Assembly: GCA_949825065.1 (NCBI GenBank)
Contig: OX463844.1
Coordinates: 26,941,056 to 27,005,055 of the forward strand
Length of the DNA stretch: 64,000 nt
DNA from: Odontocerum albicorne
Lineage: Eukaryota > Arthropoda > Insecta > Trichoptera > Odontoceridae
Direction: 5' to 3'
In this document: in pieces, positions 10,976-23,183 of the stretch
Layout: each line of letters begins with the position of its first letter
How positions within the stretch are numbered: position 1 is the first letter of the stretch
The notes under the pieces: model-generated
Seen by the model: only the letters and a program-made list of their open reading frames with translations
What the model was told of the DNA's origin: nothing
Databases searched by the model: none
Translations under genes and position numbers: made by a program

Positions 10976-11589
10976 ATATGAAAACCGAATTCAAGATTAA
11001 TGTCAACTGTTATCATCAATGATGTGTAGTCAAGAGCAAAATCTTTTTCAAAGATAACTGTTCGGCAAGTAGTTGTTAATATTGATATCTTCAGTGACTC
11101 ACAACGTGATAACACGATCGAATGATTATTTATCTAAATGCACAGCTGTGAATGACAACAACATCGATAAACAGTAAATTAAGACATTTCTATAGATCTA
11201 TGCTCACTGGTTATCATGCATGTTTAGCACGCAGACGTTCAATATTCGATTCCCAGTAGGTAAATATCAGGACGGGTTTTATTTATCTTACTTTTGTTCT
11301 TTTTTTGTTCTTCCCTTCATTATAATTTTATATTTTTACAAATTAATTTATTCACTTGTTTTCAAAATGCCGGAATTTATAGCCATACACGTATATGCAT
11401 ATACGTCATTGAAAAAAGATAAATTGAAAACAACTTATTTTTTCTTTGAAAAGTTTATTTTGTATAAAAGTACATTTATGAAAACGATAAAGAATAAAAA
11501 CAAAGGGTGTTGTCAGAAACAGGTAAAAGTAAACAAAGAAGCATTGATTTATAAATTTTCCGTGATCCAGTTAATCGTACGTTTGAATC
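10976..11589. other. Unassigned spacer
   Basis: The 127-codon frame at 11220-11603 is Lys/Phe/Tyr-rich low complexity with no recognised domain and runs into the minisatellite, so I do not call it a gene. Confidence 0.35.
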
Positions 11590-12148
11590 CAAAAAAATCC
11601 TAGTCTGGTTGTAAAAATTATGTATTTTAAATTTTTGTTGTATAACCGAAATCCTAGTCAATTTTTCAACATGATGCATTTTGAAATATTATAGTTAAGC
11701 CGAAATCCTAGTCTGGTAATCAAGATGATGCTTTTTAATATACTTTCGTTTAGCCGAAATCCTAGTCTATCAACATAATGCATTTTGAAATACTTTTATT
11801 AAACCAAAATCCTAGTCTGGTTATCAACATGATGCTTATTGAAATATTTTTGTTTAACCGAAATCATAGTCTGTTTTTCAACATGATGATTTTGAAATAT
11901 TTTAGTTAAGACGAAATCCTAGTCTGCTTATCAACATGATGCTTTTTGATATACTTTTGTTTAGCCGAAATCCTAGTATGTTTGTCAACTTGCTGCATTT
12001 TGAAATACGAGTACTATAACAACAGTTTAACAAAACCAAAATCCTAGTCTGGTTATCAACATGATGCTTATTAAAATAATTTTGTTTAACAGAAATCATA
12101 GGCAATAAAATCATATCAATATGATGCTATTTGAAATACTTTTATTAA
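11590..12148. repeat. Minisatellite of about 58-bp units (left part)
   Basis: About nine diverged units share 'ccgaaatcctagtctgg', 'tatcaacatgatgc' and 'tttgaaatacttttgtt'. The array stops at a TTAA (12145-12148) and a single further unit resumes at 15152. It is therefore one array interrupted by the piggyBac element. The unit at about 11990-12050 contains an extra CGAGTA after 'gaaata'. Confidence 0.85.
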
Positions 12149-12752
12149 CACTTCCCTTACTGTGCTAAAAAATTACGCCAGTTACGGTGTTGGACACTGA
12201 GGGTACACTAAAAATGTATGTTTTAAATTAAAATTATGCAAAATCTATTAGTTTTTTTTTTTAATTAGCTATAAACATCATTTTATTGTGTAATAAAATG
12301 TCGAATAATATAAAAGAAGTGTAAGAAATGATAAAATAATAGTTGAAACAGAGAAGTGACATTTCTATACGAATATAATTTTCCCACTGCGTCGTTCGGT
12401 CTGCGCAACGTTCAGAATGCGCATGACTGAAAAGAGGTCTCCAACCTTTTAACACTTCCCTTACTGTGCTAAAAAATTACGCCAGTAACGGCGTTGGACA
12501 CTGAGGGTACACTAAACATGTATGTTTCAAATTAAAATTATGCAAAATCTGCTAGGTTATTTTTTGTTATTAGCTATAAACATCATTTTATTATGTAATA
12601 AAATGTCGAATAATATAAAATAAAGGTAAGAAATGATAAAATAAGAGCTAAAACAGAAAGGCATTTCTATAAGAATATTATTTTTACGCTGCGTCGTTCG
12701 GTCTGCGCAACATTCAGAATGCGCATGCGTGATAAGAGATTTCCAGCCTTTT
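12149..12752. repeat. Duplicated left end of the piggyBac element
   Basis: Two direct copies of about 300 bases (12149-12448 and 12453-12752) both start CACTTCCCTTACTGTGC and both are preceded by TTAA (12145-12148, 12449-12452). They share the GC-rich 'gcgtcgttcggtctgcgcaa' block and differ at perhaps a tenth of positions. The second copy has an internal TTAA at the place where copy one ends, so TTAA may have provided the junction homology. Confidence 0.85.
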
Positions 12753-13266
12753 AATTTTTTTTCATAAAATTATACAATAAAATGTAGCGTGTATTTTTTT
12801 GGCAATAAAACTATAATTCGAATAAAGACAATAAATAACATATAAACAAAATATAAAATGAATATATAAATTCAAAAATTAAGGTTTTAGGGCGAGAAAT
12901 TTACATAGTATAAACAAACACGAAATTCAAAATTATATATAAACAAACACGAAATTCAAATCAATAAAATATATGCAATTTGGAAAATATAAACACTACA
13001 GAAAATTTGAAAATAGGACAAACATATCATATAATCAAAGTTTAATCCTGTGGAGAAAGTTATCGCAATTGGGGCATGAAACCACTTTTTTTTTTACTAT
13101 ATTCTACGTACTAAACACGCAGGTGTTTGACAAATATTGCAGAATAGCCTGGTTTTTTTTCTCGAATGTTTTTAATAAAACCCACAACTTCCTCTTTTGA
13201 GGACCTCACGGGGTGCCAACAGAGTATTATTTACTAATGTTTCGGATATTGACTCGCCACAATATG

Positions 13267-14735
13267 TTAAAACTGTATTAAAAGCATCTTGTTGTTGCTA
13301 TTTTTCCTTTTTAAGATATTGGGCATTGCCAATTCCAAACTTAACTCTCTTGTGAAATGTTTTCGGTGGTATTTATTATTTTGTTTCCACTCTGGATATT
13401 TGTCTATCCATAAGAGGTATGCATTCAATGCAGCCATATCTATAATTTCCATAAAAAGACGGAAAGGCCATCTTCTCGTTGACCTTGAGCAAGAGTACTC
13501 TCAAGTAATTTAGTCTCCCGTATCTACTCCAATTTTCGTATTATTATAATGATGTATAATTACTATAGTGGCTTTTGTTTTTCTGAATAATCAATTTCTG
13601 CATCATTGAATTGAGTGGATAATAATAATACTGCTTTATTTTTTGTGGTACACACGAAACAAGTATTTTATTTTCAGCTACTATGGATTGTTTTCTCTCT
13701 AGACGGTATAAATTCAAGTGAGATTACTCTTTTATTTTTTCGAAGCGTGCCAGTTAGAGTTAAACCTTTTAATAAAAGATTATCGGCTAATTTGATGGAG
13801 GTAATAAAAATACCTGTGGTTATCCTCCTGTTCGTGCCATACTGCGGTTGAACCATTTCTATAACTACTCAGTTACCTTGATTTATCTCTCTCTACGATT
13901 ATTTATCATACCAGAATAAGCCTGTAAATTTGTTATGCGTCATATGCCGCCGCAGTCGGCAGCAACCCAGATTTTGATGCCATATTTACCAAGTTTAGAC
14001 TTCATGTACACGCGAAATGAACAATTCTCTCTAAAGTTTGGCAAACGTTCATCTACAGTTATATTCGAAGATGGAGAATAATTGCTTTTGCACATATCCA
14101 TAAACATTTTTGAAATCCACTTAATTGGTTCTAATTTATCTGAAAAAACCCTGATATCTCTCTTCTCGGGTTTCTTTATCATCAAAACGAATATGACTGT
14201 AAATATAGATGAATCTATCTCGAGACAGAGCTGTTGTGAAAAATGACTGGCAAAAGGGACTTTCACTTATCCACAATTCACTCAAAGATAGCTTTCGTGT
14301 TCGATTTCTGCCAGGTGCGAGCAATATTCCAATGAATTCATATAACTCGTCTTTTGATATTGGTTGGTTCTTTTCTGAATGAATTCGATTTAAATGACGA
14401 TTTGTTTCTTAAACATCACTTTTACCACCTCTTCATTTACAAACAGACAACACATATCTTTTATGGAATGTACATTTATACTTGAATTTCTCAGTCCAGA
14501 ATCTTCGATGAGAATATTTGATACCCGACCGATGCCTCGAAGATTGAGGTGGTACTCGTAATGAACTCCATTCGAATCCATGTTTTGATGTAAATAATAT
14601 TTCTTCGTCTTCTTCACTCGTCTCCAAATCAGAATATACTTCATCCTGTACCTCGACAAAATCTTCTGATTCTGATATATTGCCTGTCGCCTTAAATTCC
14701 AAATCGCTATCATCGCCGTCGATATTTCCCGCCAT
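13267..14735 (-). pseudogene. piggyBac transposase, frameshifted
   Basis: A DDE transposase of the piggyBac family, which cuts and pastes at TTAA. The start is taken as ATG at 14735 (MAGNIDGDD), opening an acidic N-terminus typical of the family. Family blocks follow in order across several frames: ELYEFIGILLAPG, FIYIYSHIRFDDKETREER, KLEPIKWISKMFMDM, then NITVDERLPNFRENCSFR, which holds a catalytic Asp. Next come IKIWVAADCGG, LTLTGTLRKNKR, FIPSREK and AALNAYLLWIDKYPEW. The total of about 490 codons is a little short of the usual 550-600. The terminal Cys-rich domain is not visible. Several frameshifts and stops inactivate it. The extra CGAGTA inside it at 14553-14560 keeps the frame. Confidence 0.9.
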
Positions 14736-15151
14736 CTCAATTATTATATTTTTGAAAATGAAATAATAAATAAAATGTACATTTATTATAAAAAGAGTAA
14801 TGGTACAATATAATATACCAGATAAAAAATGATAATAGAAAAAACATACCAGATAAAAATAAAAAATAACAATCAGGATTATAAAACTGGTGACGATCCC
14901 CTGGAACGGGCGCTATACGAACTGTCAAAAAAGAATGAGTGTTTGACATTTCGTCAATTCGCGATTTAAAATCATTAATTTCTGTTGAATTAACTATGAA
15001 TGTTTTGTTTCCTAATGACATCATTCAAATCATAGAGGTTTCGATGAGGAATACATAAAGTATGAAGACCCTGCAAGCAGTATATTTCGAGAAATTAAAT
15101 AAAATATAAGTCATGATCACTCGCTATCCACCACCGTACGGCAAGTGTTAA

Positions 15152-15212
15152 GCTGATATCCTTGTCTGGTTGTCAGCTTTTCTATGTATTTTTGTTTCGC
15201 CGAAAAAAAATA
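15152..15212. repeat. Minisatellite unit resuming after piggyBac
   Basis: 'gctgatatccttgtctgg' and 'tttttgtttcgccg' match the 58-bp unit of 11590-12148 in the same orientation. The junction at TTAA rebuilds a normal unit when the piggyBac element is removed. Confidence 0.75.
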
Positions 15213-16333
15213 GCATATCGCAATCAGCTCGCCAAATTTTACTGTATAGAACGGATGTCTAATGCAATACTTAGGATATTAATATCACAAAGAAAACATG
15301 AATGTTATTTGTAAATCTGTAACTTTTATTACATTCTGTAATATGTTTTTTTTTCAACTGACTTAAAGGCTTTGTATAATATAATAGTAATAGAGAATAT
15401 GATACATGTTCTAAAAGATTTTTTTATTATTTTGATACACAGTTGTAAGACCTTTTATACAAATAGAACATTTATACAATATTCAAGCGAATAAAAACAA
15501 TTTAAAAGAAAATAACCCATTTTCAAACCAGAACGATCTTAAAAACGATTATAGCACATTTGATAGACTTCAAAATTTTCATGCTAACCACCAAAAGAGT
15601 CCAGTCAGTGATCGATCTATTGTATGTATAGTTAGTAGCTTGACAACTGCAATAGAATAGTAAGATAGTTCGTACCTATATAAGCCTGGAGAGAGTATGA
15701 TATAAATGAGCTGAACAAGTTCAGGACAGTCAAAATGTAAGTAAATAATGTAAACAATACTAATCAGTTTGTCAATGTCATTATATCGGGAAGTATTGTT
15801 CCATAATAGCAAAAGGATCGTTTCATATAGTGCATATCAGGAACTCACTTACTGTGTGGACTCGTGAAGATTAGCTATAATAGAACAACACTGAATATTT
15901 TGGATAGAGAACAGCAAATATTGGGTCCGAGACTTCGAATCCGAGCGAAAATCCGGATATATAAAAGTAATATGGAAATTAAAATCTTGCCCCGTCAACC
16001 TTGTCGTCCAAACATCATCAGGTCTGACAGGTTTGTCAGGTAGGCTGTATTTGAGGCAATACATAAGGGAAAACCAATTGTAACACAAACGTTTGGTTGA
16101 TTCGGACAGCGCTATATAAAAAATTTACTTATCGACTGACAAACCAGAGGGAAAAGAAAGAAGGGAGTAGAAGACCAAAAATTGTTTGAGAAGAAGAAAC
16201 ATAATTTTACAACCTTTAACTCTTCAAAAGTTATACGACTATAAACTAATGTTTTAGTTATTTTGCTCTTTAAAAACATTTTATTACATGTTAAGTATGA
16301 AAAGTTGTAAATAAAATAAAAACACATTTGTCT
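15213..16333. other. Unassigned spacer
   Basis: Minus frames at 15579-15812 and 15849-16088 lack recognisable domains. A TATA-like 'ctatataagcctgg' lies near 15676, but no gene or LTR structure could be tied to it. Confidence 0.3.
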
Positions 16334-16430
16334 CAATCTTATGTATTATATTTCAGTGAAACGACACAAGGCACTTAATGGTTCAATCTTATGTATTTCA
16401 GTGAAACGACACAAGGCACTTAATGGTTCA
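16334..16430. repeat. 50-bp direct tandem duplication
   Basis: Two adjacent copies of 'caatcttatgtat...cacttaatggtt'. The second lacks a few bases after 'gtat'. It is nearly identical and so probably recent. Confidence 0.85.
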
Positions 16431-16882
16431 AGTCATTCAATACAATTGAACTTTGATATACATTTTATACCTTTATTACGTCATATGAGCGTCTTAGCAT
16501 AAATGACGACAATAATAAAAATAATTAACAAAAAATATGGAAAACGTTATCCGGTATTTTGTGTTTATAGTTATTTTATTCTCATCTATACTCATATAAT
16601 ATATGTTACTAGTTATTGAATTATTTCGCAGGAAAAAAACACCAAGCACAATTCTTCTGTTACATTGAAATATTTAGTGAGGATATTTGCTTTTTTAATC
16701 TGGCTATATCAGCATAGCATGGAATACTTATACTTCCTCTGAAGAGACAAAGGGTTTTTTCTCTTGTATGATTTCTCTCTCAGTCGAGTAACACGGCATT
16801 TCCTCCTGTCAATCCAAAAATGAAGAGGCTAGAAACTTCTCCGCAACGTGACGAACAGTCTAGACCCCTACACATAAGCTAG

Positions 16883-17053
16883 ACGATCTTCGTAGTCTAG
16901 TTGGTAAGACGTATGTCTTTCAATCTAGGGGTCGCGGATTCGATTACAGGTGGAACCCAGATTTTTTAAAATAAATTATAGTCTGCTTTTCTCCCAAGAT
17001 ATCCTTTAAATCTTTCTGGTTGGCTAGAAGATATTACCACATGACAATAAGCT
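16883..17053 (+). mobile_element. SINE-A copy abutting an RTE LINE
   Basis: The head has 'gtctagttggtaagac' (A box) and 'ggattcgattacagg' (B box). The body reaches 'tctggttggctagaagatat' and 'accacatgacaataagc'. The tail is missing and RTE coding sequence starts at once, so the two elements are fused without spacer. Confidence 0.75.
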
Positions 17054-18490
17054 ATCAGATGGTGGCTTCTAAAAGGTGAGAAAGAGGCAGCATTAATGGA
17101 TAAACTATCCAGCACTAAAATCAATCCGCATGATAGTCCCAACGAGATCTGGGAAAATTTACATGCCTGTATAACCGATGTCGCAAAAGAGACACTTGGT
17201 TGTATGAGAGGAGGAACCAAAATGGATAGGGAAACATGGTGGTGGAATGAAACCGTAAAGTTGGCTCTTTTGAACAAAAAGCGCGCACTCAAGGAATGGC
17301 AAAGCACAAAAACAGAGGACGACAGAAACAGCTACAAAGTCGCAAAGAAAGCCGCAAAGAAAGCGATCGCTATTGAAAGAGCAAACGCCATGCAACCAAG
17401 GTACGATGACCTAAACAGCAAAGGAGGACACAAAATGATTTACAAATTAGCCAAGACTCAAAACAAGGCTACAAGTGACAACATCAAGTCTAGAGTTATA
17501 AAGGATGAAAATGCACAGTTGCAGTATAAGGATGTCGAAGTCGTGACCACCTGGCATAAATACTATAACCGACTGCTTAACACCCGAACGGATACACCCA
17601 GTGAACTGCCATCCATCTCCAATTACCTTGGCCTCGCAGCACCTTTTCTGGAGAAGGAAGTCGCAAAAGCACTGCATAAAATGTCAAATAAAAAAGCAGT
17701 GGGTCCAGACAAAATCCCCTTTGAATCATGGAAGTGCCTTGGCGAACATGATATCCAAAACCTAACTGACCTTTGCAACAGGATCTTGGAAACAACTGTG
17801 CCATTGTACAAGGGAAAGGGTAGTAGATATGAGTGCAACAACTATCGAGCCATCAAGTTAATGAGCCATACCATGAAGCTATATGAGAGAGTGACCGAAG
17901 GTAGACTAAGACAAGAATGTCCCCTATCCACAAACCAATATGGTTTTGTGCCTGGCTACTCCACTACCGACCCTGTATTTGCCCTCAATACCATCGCTGA
18001 GGAATACCGTGCCAAGAACCATCCACTGTATATTGCATTCCTTGACATGGGAAAGGCCTTCGACCGGGCTCCACGTAATACCATCTGGTGGAAACACATT
18101 CCAGAAACTTACATTCGTGCCATAATTGATATGTACCAAGATGCAAAATCCACAATTAGAACCACGGTGGGTACGACGAATTCCATCTATGTCACCGAAG
18201 GAGTCCATCAGGGCTCAGCATTGAGTCCATATCTTGTTGGCATTGTTATGGATGCGCTGACGGAAGAGGCACAAAAAGAAGCACAGTGGACTTTTATTGT
18301 CATGGACACTTAATGCCCATGGCAAGAGGTCCCGAGGAAGACCTAAGCGCAGGTGGCACGAGGTGGTTGGGCGGGACATGAGGGTCGCCGATATCGCTCC
18401 GGAAGATGCATGGGATCGGGTGAAGTGGCGGCAAATTATTAGAAGGGCAGACCCCACCACCATGTGGGAATAATAATGTCAGGGAAGAGA
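17054..18490 (+). pseudogene. RTE-like LINE with palm-deleted reverse transcriptase
   Basis: Coding resemblance begins before the ATG at 17096 (WWLLKGEKEAAL), so the copy is 5'-truncated. The long open frame (405 codons, 17096-18313) holds the RT fingers with KAVGPDKIPFESWK, then YKGKGSRYECNNYRAIKL, QYGFVPGYSTTD, motif A FLDMGKAFDRAP (Asp near residue 317) and motif B GVHQGSALSPYL (near residue 370). After KEAQWT the frame breaks off and the YADD motif C is absent. Sequence after the stop resumes as GKRSRGRPKRRWHEV and DRVKWRQIIRRADP, the RTE C-terminus. A second, smaller gap lies before VPLYKGKG. The element therefore lost the catalytic core by internal deletion and cannot be active. Confidence 0.9.
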
Positions 18491-20539
18491 GAGACAATAA
18501 GCTAAGCAGGCTGCACTGTGAACAACGGAATAGTAATACAATATAATAAACACAAGGGAATAACAAATCATTCAGTCACATCTTCCACTACACCCTTATT
18601 CGTGCAACTTTGGAAGAGGCAGCAAATAAGGCAGCAAGTTTGCATGAACCAGAAAAATTGATTTTGAGTTTTTTTTTTGCCAAAGAAATTGATTTTGAGT
18701 TTCATTTACAACCGATTTGTCTCATTGAGCTGGATATCAATAAGGTTTATGTGGACGTTTATAAGCCTTTTTTTGCCTGTTTAACAAAATTTGGAGAAGA
18801 GGTTGACCCAATCATTGTCGAATTCTATCGTTTTCATATAGTGAAAAATCCAACATGATTCCGTCAATACCCATGGCTTTGTCAAAAGTTAAACATTTAA
18901 GAGCCGTGTCTATCTCGCGTTCACTAATTTGGCCGCGGCATCCTTATTTGGCTGTTTAAGCTCTCTCTTCATAATTATGTTTCTTTCTGGAGAAATTTAG
19001 ATGGTTGAGCTACTTTAAAATAATTATTATCAATTAAAACTTTGCTAGTGTGGTTCTCAAACTGATTGCGACGCCGATTGTTTTAAGGTGCACCCTCACT
19101 TTTCACTTGGAGTCTTTAAAATTAATCCAGAGTATGGAACAACTCTCTAGCGATAATAGGGTTCTTCGATTTCGTACAATAGTTAAAGGTCTCCTCGATC
19201 ATTTTATTCCAGCCAATAACCTGAAAGAACAACTTTTTCATGACCGCTATGAGCAGATTACGGAATCGAGGAAAATTTGCTGAAAAAGCGGGATGACTAT
19301 CTACATACTCCGAAAAGCTCTTTCAATTGCACATTTCAGGTTCTATAGAAATGTTAGGAATATGTTAATTCTGGTTCTACTGTAAAGATGACTGGTATTT
19401 GTGGACTATTTGGGAGTCTTGCAAGAACTTCTCTTTTGATATGCAAAATTGTATAAGGTTCATACCGTACAAGTAAAAACAAATCCGTCGTATATTTCTT
19501 CTTCCATCGAAATATACATTTTTCTTAGGCGTCATATGCATAATACAAGTTCTAAGCAATCTCCAGTTGGCTATCTGCCTTCCTAAGATAATGGACGTGG
19601 AGTATTTCTATACGTATAGTGACTTTTATGTTGGATTGTGATATTATAGCAATATTTCTGCAGGTAACGTGGTACTGGGGGAATCATAGATTTTATCGAC
19701 AATCAAGTCTCCAATTTTATGTCACAGTAATTTTCACTACGCTATTGAACATCGCACCCCTGAAATAGACAATATAAACGAAGACATCATCCTGGATAAA
19801 GTCAGGCATATAAATCGTTGAGTTGAACATTACTGGAACCTAACTATGCATCAAGGAAAAAACGCTCTCACTAAAAGTCATTTGAAATTTAAGTCGTGAC
19901 CTAAGAATGGATGAATTAGATAGGTTAGAATCAAAGCTAATCTTGTAGTCAGGGACAGAGCAATGGGTGGGCAAGATAGGCAGCAGCGCCAGACACTTCC
20001 CGGATCGGGGTGTAGAACTGAAGCATCGTTAAATGAGCAAAAAAAATCATTTTCAAGTTTCTTATGTCGAGAACCAGCAAGTTTAGCTAAACGCATCTTT
20101 GACATATGAAAATTGATTAAGATCTACCTTAAGTCAACAAAGAAATAAGAGCGCATCTAAGGTTTAGATATTCTATCAACATAATACTCGATGAATGTGT
20201 AAAATAAGTTTATATGGTCCATAGATACTTCAAAATAGCAGCATTACTATAGTATTGTTTGTAATTTAGAGATGAAATTATTGATACTCGTAAGTGCACT
20301 GTTGAACTTAATATTTATAAGTTGTGTATGTATACGTAGCTACATTAGTAAATATTTAATAAAAAAATACAATTGTTGTATTACGTAAGGGACACATTTT
20401 TTGCTGCTCTGGATGCTTCAACATAGCTTCATCCCTATTATTTCGTAGTAGTTATTTTAAATTGACAAATGCCTTCATTATTCACTTTTTTAACAACATT
20501 TTAATATTATTTAATACCAGTATTATTGACAGATATAAT
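18491..20539. other. Mostly unassigned, with a faint LINE trace
   Basis: The frame at 18610-18858 (82 codons) and the one at 19050-19283 have no recognisable domain. On the minus strand 18838-18990 gives ISEREIDTALKCL followed by FDKAMGIDGI, which resembles the KxxGxDGI motif of LINE reverse transcriptases. Nothing else is supported. TACTCGTA occurs around 20287. Confidence 0.3.
18838..18990 (-). pseudogene. LINE RT scrap (KAMGIDGI motif)
   Basis: About 30 minus-strand codons match the RT motif just upstream of the palm in non-LTR elements. Flanking sequence cannot be aligned with confidence, so this is a small relic. Confidence 0.35.
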
Positions 20540-23140
20540 ATATTATCTAGACACGCGTGATTGGGATGCTCACAACTCGAGAAGCCTAGACGATACTATT
20601 AATTGGTTTTATCATTACATTAACACAACTATAAAAAATGTATTCCTTATAGGATGATAATCTCATCTATGATAAGTATCCGAAAATGTTCAACAAAGAG
20701 CTGATAAATCTCATAATAAAAAAAAAGACTGCACACAAAGCATTCAAAATATCTAGAAATATTTTAGGCTACAAAAAGTTTAATCAAGTACGCAAAAAAT
20801 GTAAAAATCACTCCAAAAAGTGTTTCTCTGAATTCGTAGAACAAAATGAAAATAACATCAATAACAACTTGAAAATTTTCTGGCATTATGTAAATTCATT
20901 ATGAAAAAAATATTCAAACATTCTGCGTATGTTGCATGTTTTATTACCAAAAATCTGCTGATGCTGTGGACGGGATTATCAATTTATTTGCGGACTTCTT
21001 TAAAATTGTACGTGAAGAAGATTCACCCAATGCATCTTGTCCCACAACTTCTTAATCCAATAATGTTAATCTTTCTTCATGCTTTGTCACTTTGGACGAA
21101 GTAGTTAAAAAAATAAACGTGACATATTTAAGTCTGCGAGTCCTGAGAATGTACCTCCTATTTTTTTTTAAAAACTGTGTATTGGTTTTACCATACCCGT
21201 TACAATTTTTCTTTAATCAATTATTGGTGGAAGGTCGATTTCAACAAATATGGATTCAAGTTTTCTCACTTCAATATATAAAAAGTGACAAAAGCGATGT
21301 TTCAAATTATAGACTGATTTGTATCAACGATTCCTAAATTATTCGAGAGTCTTACCCTAGACAACATTGTTAATTCGATTCGCGGTATTATTATCACTCA
21401 ACAGTATTAATTTATTACAGATAGATCCACACTGACAAATCTCCTCGAATATGAAAATTATATTTTTAATTCGTTATCAAATGGAAAACAAGTGATCTCA
21501 ATTTACACATATTTCAGTTAAGCATTTGACAAAGTATCACATAATATTCTATTAAGTAAACTAAAATCTTCAGGAATAGTCAGCCCTCTGAATTGAATTG
21601 GAAGCTACATTCTTAGATTGAATTGAAAGCTACATTCAAAATCGAACACTTACTGTCAAAATCGACGGTTGTCTTTTTTATCCCTTTACAGCTACTAGCG
21701 GTGTACCCCAAGGATCACATCTATGAACAATATTATTTCTCTTATTTGTTAATGATATAGTTTATACACATGATGTAGAGATTTTACTTTTTGCTGATGA
21801 TTTAAAAATGTTCAAAGTTATAATTAATTCTGCAGATTGACTTAAATTACAAGAAAATTTAGATAAATGACAGCAATAGTGTACCACCAACAAACTGCTC
21901 TTAAATCTGAGTAAATGTGAGTCCATTCGTTTTTTATAGAAATAAAAATCCAATTAATTACGAGTATTCGCTAAATCATTATACATTAAAACGCGTATCT
22001 TCTATAAGAGACCTAGGAATTATATTTGATGAAAAACTTTTATTTATAGAACACGCGAACAAAATCACTCGGGAGAGTTTCAAAATTTTGGGATTTGTAC
22101 TAAGAACTGCCCAGCCTTTTTCGGATTTCTGAACATTAAAACTTCTGTACTGATCTTTGGTACATAGCCGCCTAGACCTCAAGTCATCAATATGGTCTCC
22201 GCATTACGCTGCCCATGCACAAACCTTAGAACGAGTACAAAAGAAATTTCTAAGATTCATTAATTTTAAACTAGGAATACCACATGAACAGATTAATTAA
22301 TTATCCTTACTTGTTAAATGGAATGGAATTCTTGAAACTTTGTAACAGAATAAAAATATCTTCAGTGATCGATGCGCCTAACTTGCTCGCAAACATTTCA
22401 TTTCGTATTCCCACTAGATCCATAAGACAGTACAATCTCTTTTATATCGAAAATTGCTACACTAATTATAAAAATAACTCTTCTATAATTCGTATGCAAA
22501 GACTTGTAAATGAGTTTTGCAACAATTTGGATATTTTTAATATAAACATATGTAGTATTCGCCAGAATATCACAATATTTAGAAATAGCTACCTACTATC
22601 CTTGATTAATATAAATAATCCAGTATAAACTAAACATATAAGGCAAATATAATACTTTGCCTCTGGAGTTGAGTAACCTTGCATCAACATGTGGAAGGTT
22701 TCGATTCTGCAAAGCAACTTGCATCTCGTTCTACAAGTGAGCCTACACGTTTTTTTTAAATCTCAAGATCTATTCATAAAGTTCTCGTAAAATCCAAGTA
22801 TTCTTGTACTATGTAAGTGTTGTTCCATTAAAAAAATCTAAGTTTTTTACCACTATAAAATAAGTGTTCTACAATTACATTAGTCTACTTTGCTTAATTT
22901 GATAATATTTGGTAAACTACATATATTGAATTTAAATATACATATTAATGTAAAATAATTTTAAACAATGACTTTGTAATTACTTTTTGTGTTATTACTA
23001 CTGATTGTTGTATCTACATGTTACTTTAAAGTAAAGTTCTGTATTTTTATCAATAATTTTAAGTACTTGTATAACTTGTCATATGTGCATTTGTATATAA
23101 AAGACACTATTGTGTCGTAAATTAAATAAATAAATAAAAA
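20540..23140 (+). pseudogene. Jockey/CR1-like LINE, degenerate
   Basis: Pieces of one reverse transcriptase ORF can be followed across many stops. They are LDDTINWFYHYINTTIKN, MFNKELINLIIKKKTAHKAF, a proline-type PENVPPIFFKN, SDKSDVSNYRLICIN and a C-terminal SIRDLGIIFDEKLLF. The last blocks are ITRESFKILGFVLR, SRLDLKSSIWSPHYAAHAQ and LERVQKKFLRFINFKLG. This order (pre-RT, RT, post-RT) is that of Jockey-clade elements. The last frame ends near 22628 and a 3' tail rich in 'aaataaataaataaaaa' closes at about 23140. The upstream endonuclease is absent. TACGAGTA at 21959-21966 adds two codons in frame within the coding region. Confidence 0.85.
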
Positions 23141-23183
23141 TTATTTACAAATACCCTGAATCAACTAATCAAACCTTCAAATT

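Larger units (their letters stand above)
12149..15147. mobile_element. piggyBac-type element flanked by TTAA
   Basis: TTAA lies immediately outside both ends (12145-12148 and 15148-15151), the hallmark target duplication of piggyBac. The left end starts CACTTCCCTTACTGTG. The right end, in reverse complement, starts CACTTGCCGTACGGTG, so the terminal inverted repeats match at 13 of 16 bases. A degenerate piggyBac transposase lies between them on the minus strand. The flanks are the two halves of one minisatellite, which supports the boundaries. The left terminal 300 bases are present twice. Confidence 0.9.

Noticed and set aside
11220..11603. 127-codon open frame.
   Set aside because: Low-complexity Lys/Phe/Tyr composition with no domain. 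It ends in the minisatellite.
15640..15720. TATA-like 'ctatataagcctgg' suggesting an LTR or promoter.
   Set aside because: No paired LTR, polypurine tract or downstream gene was found.
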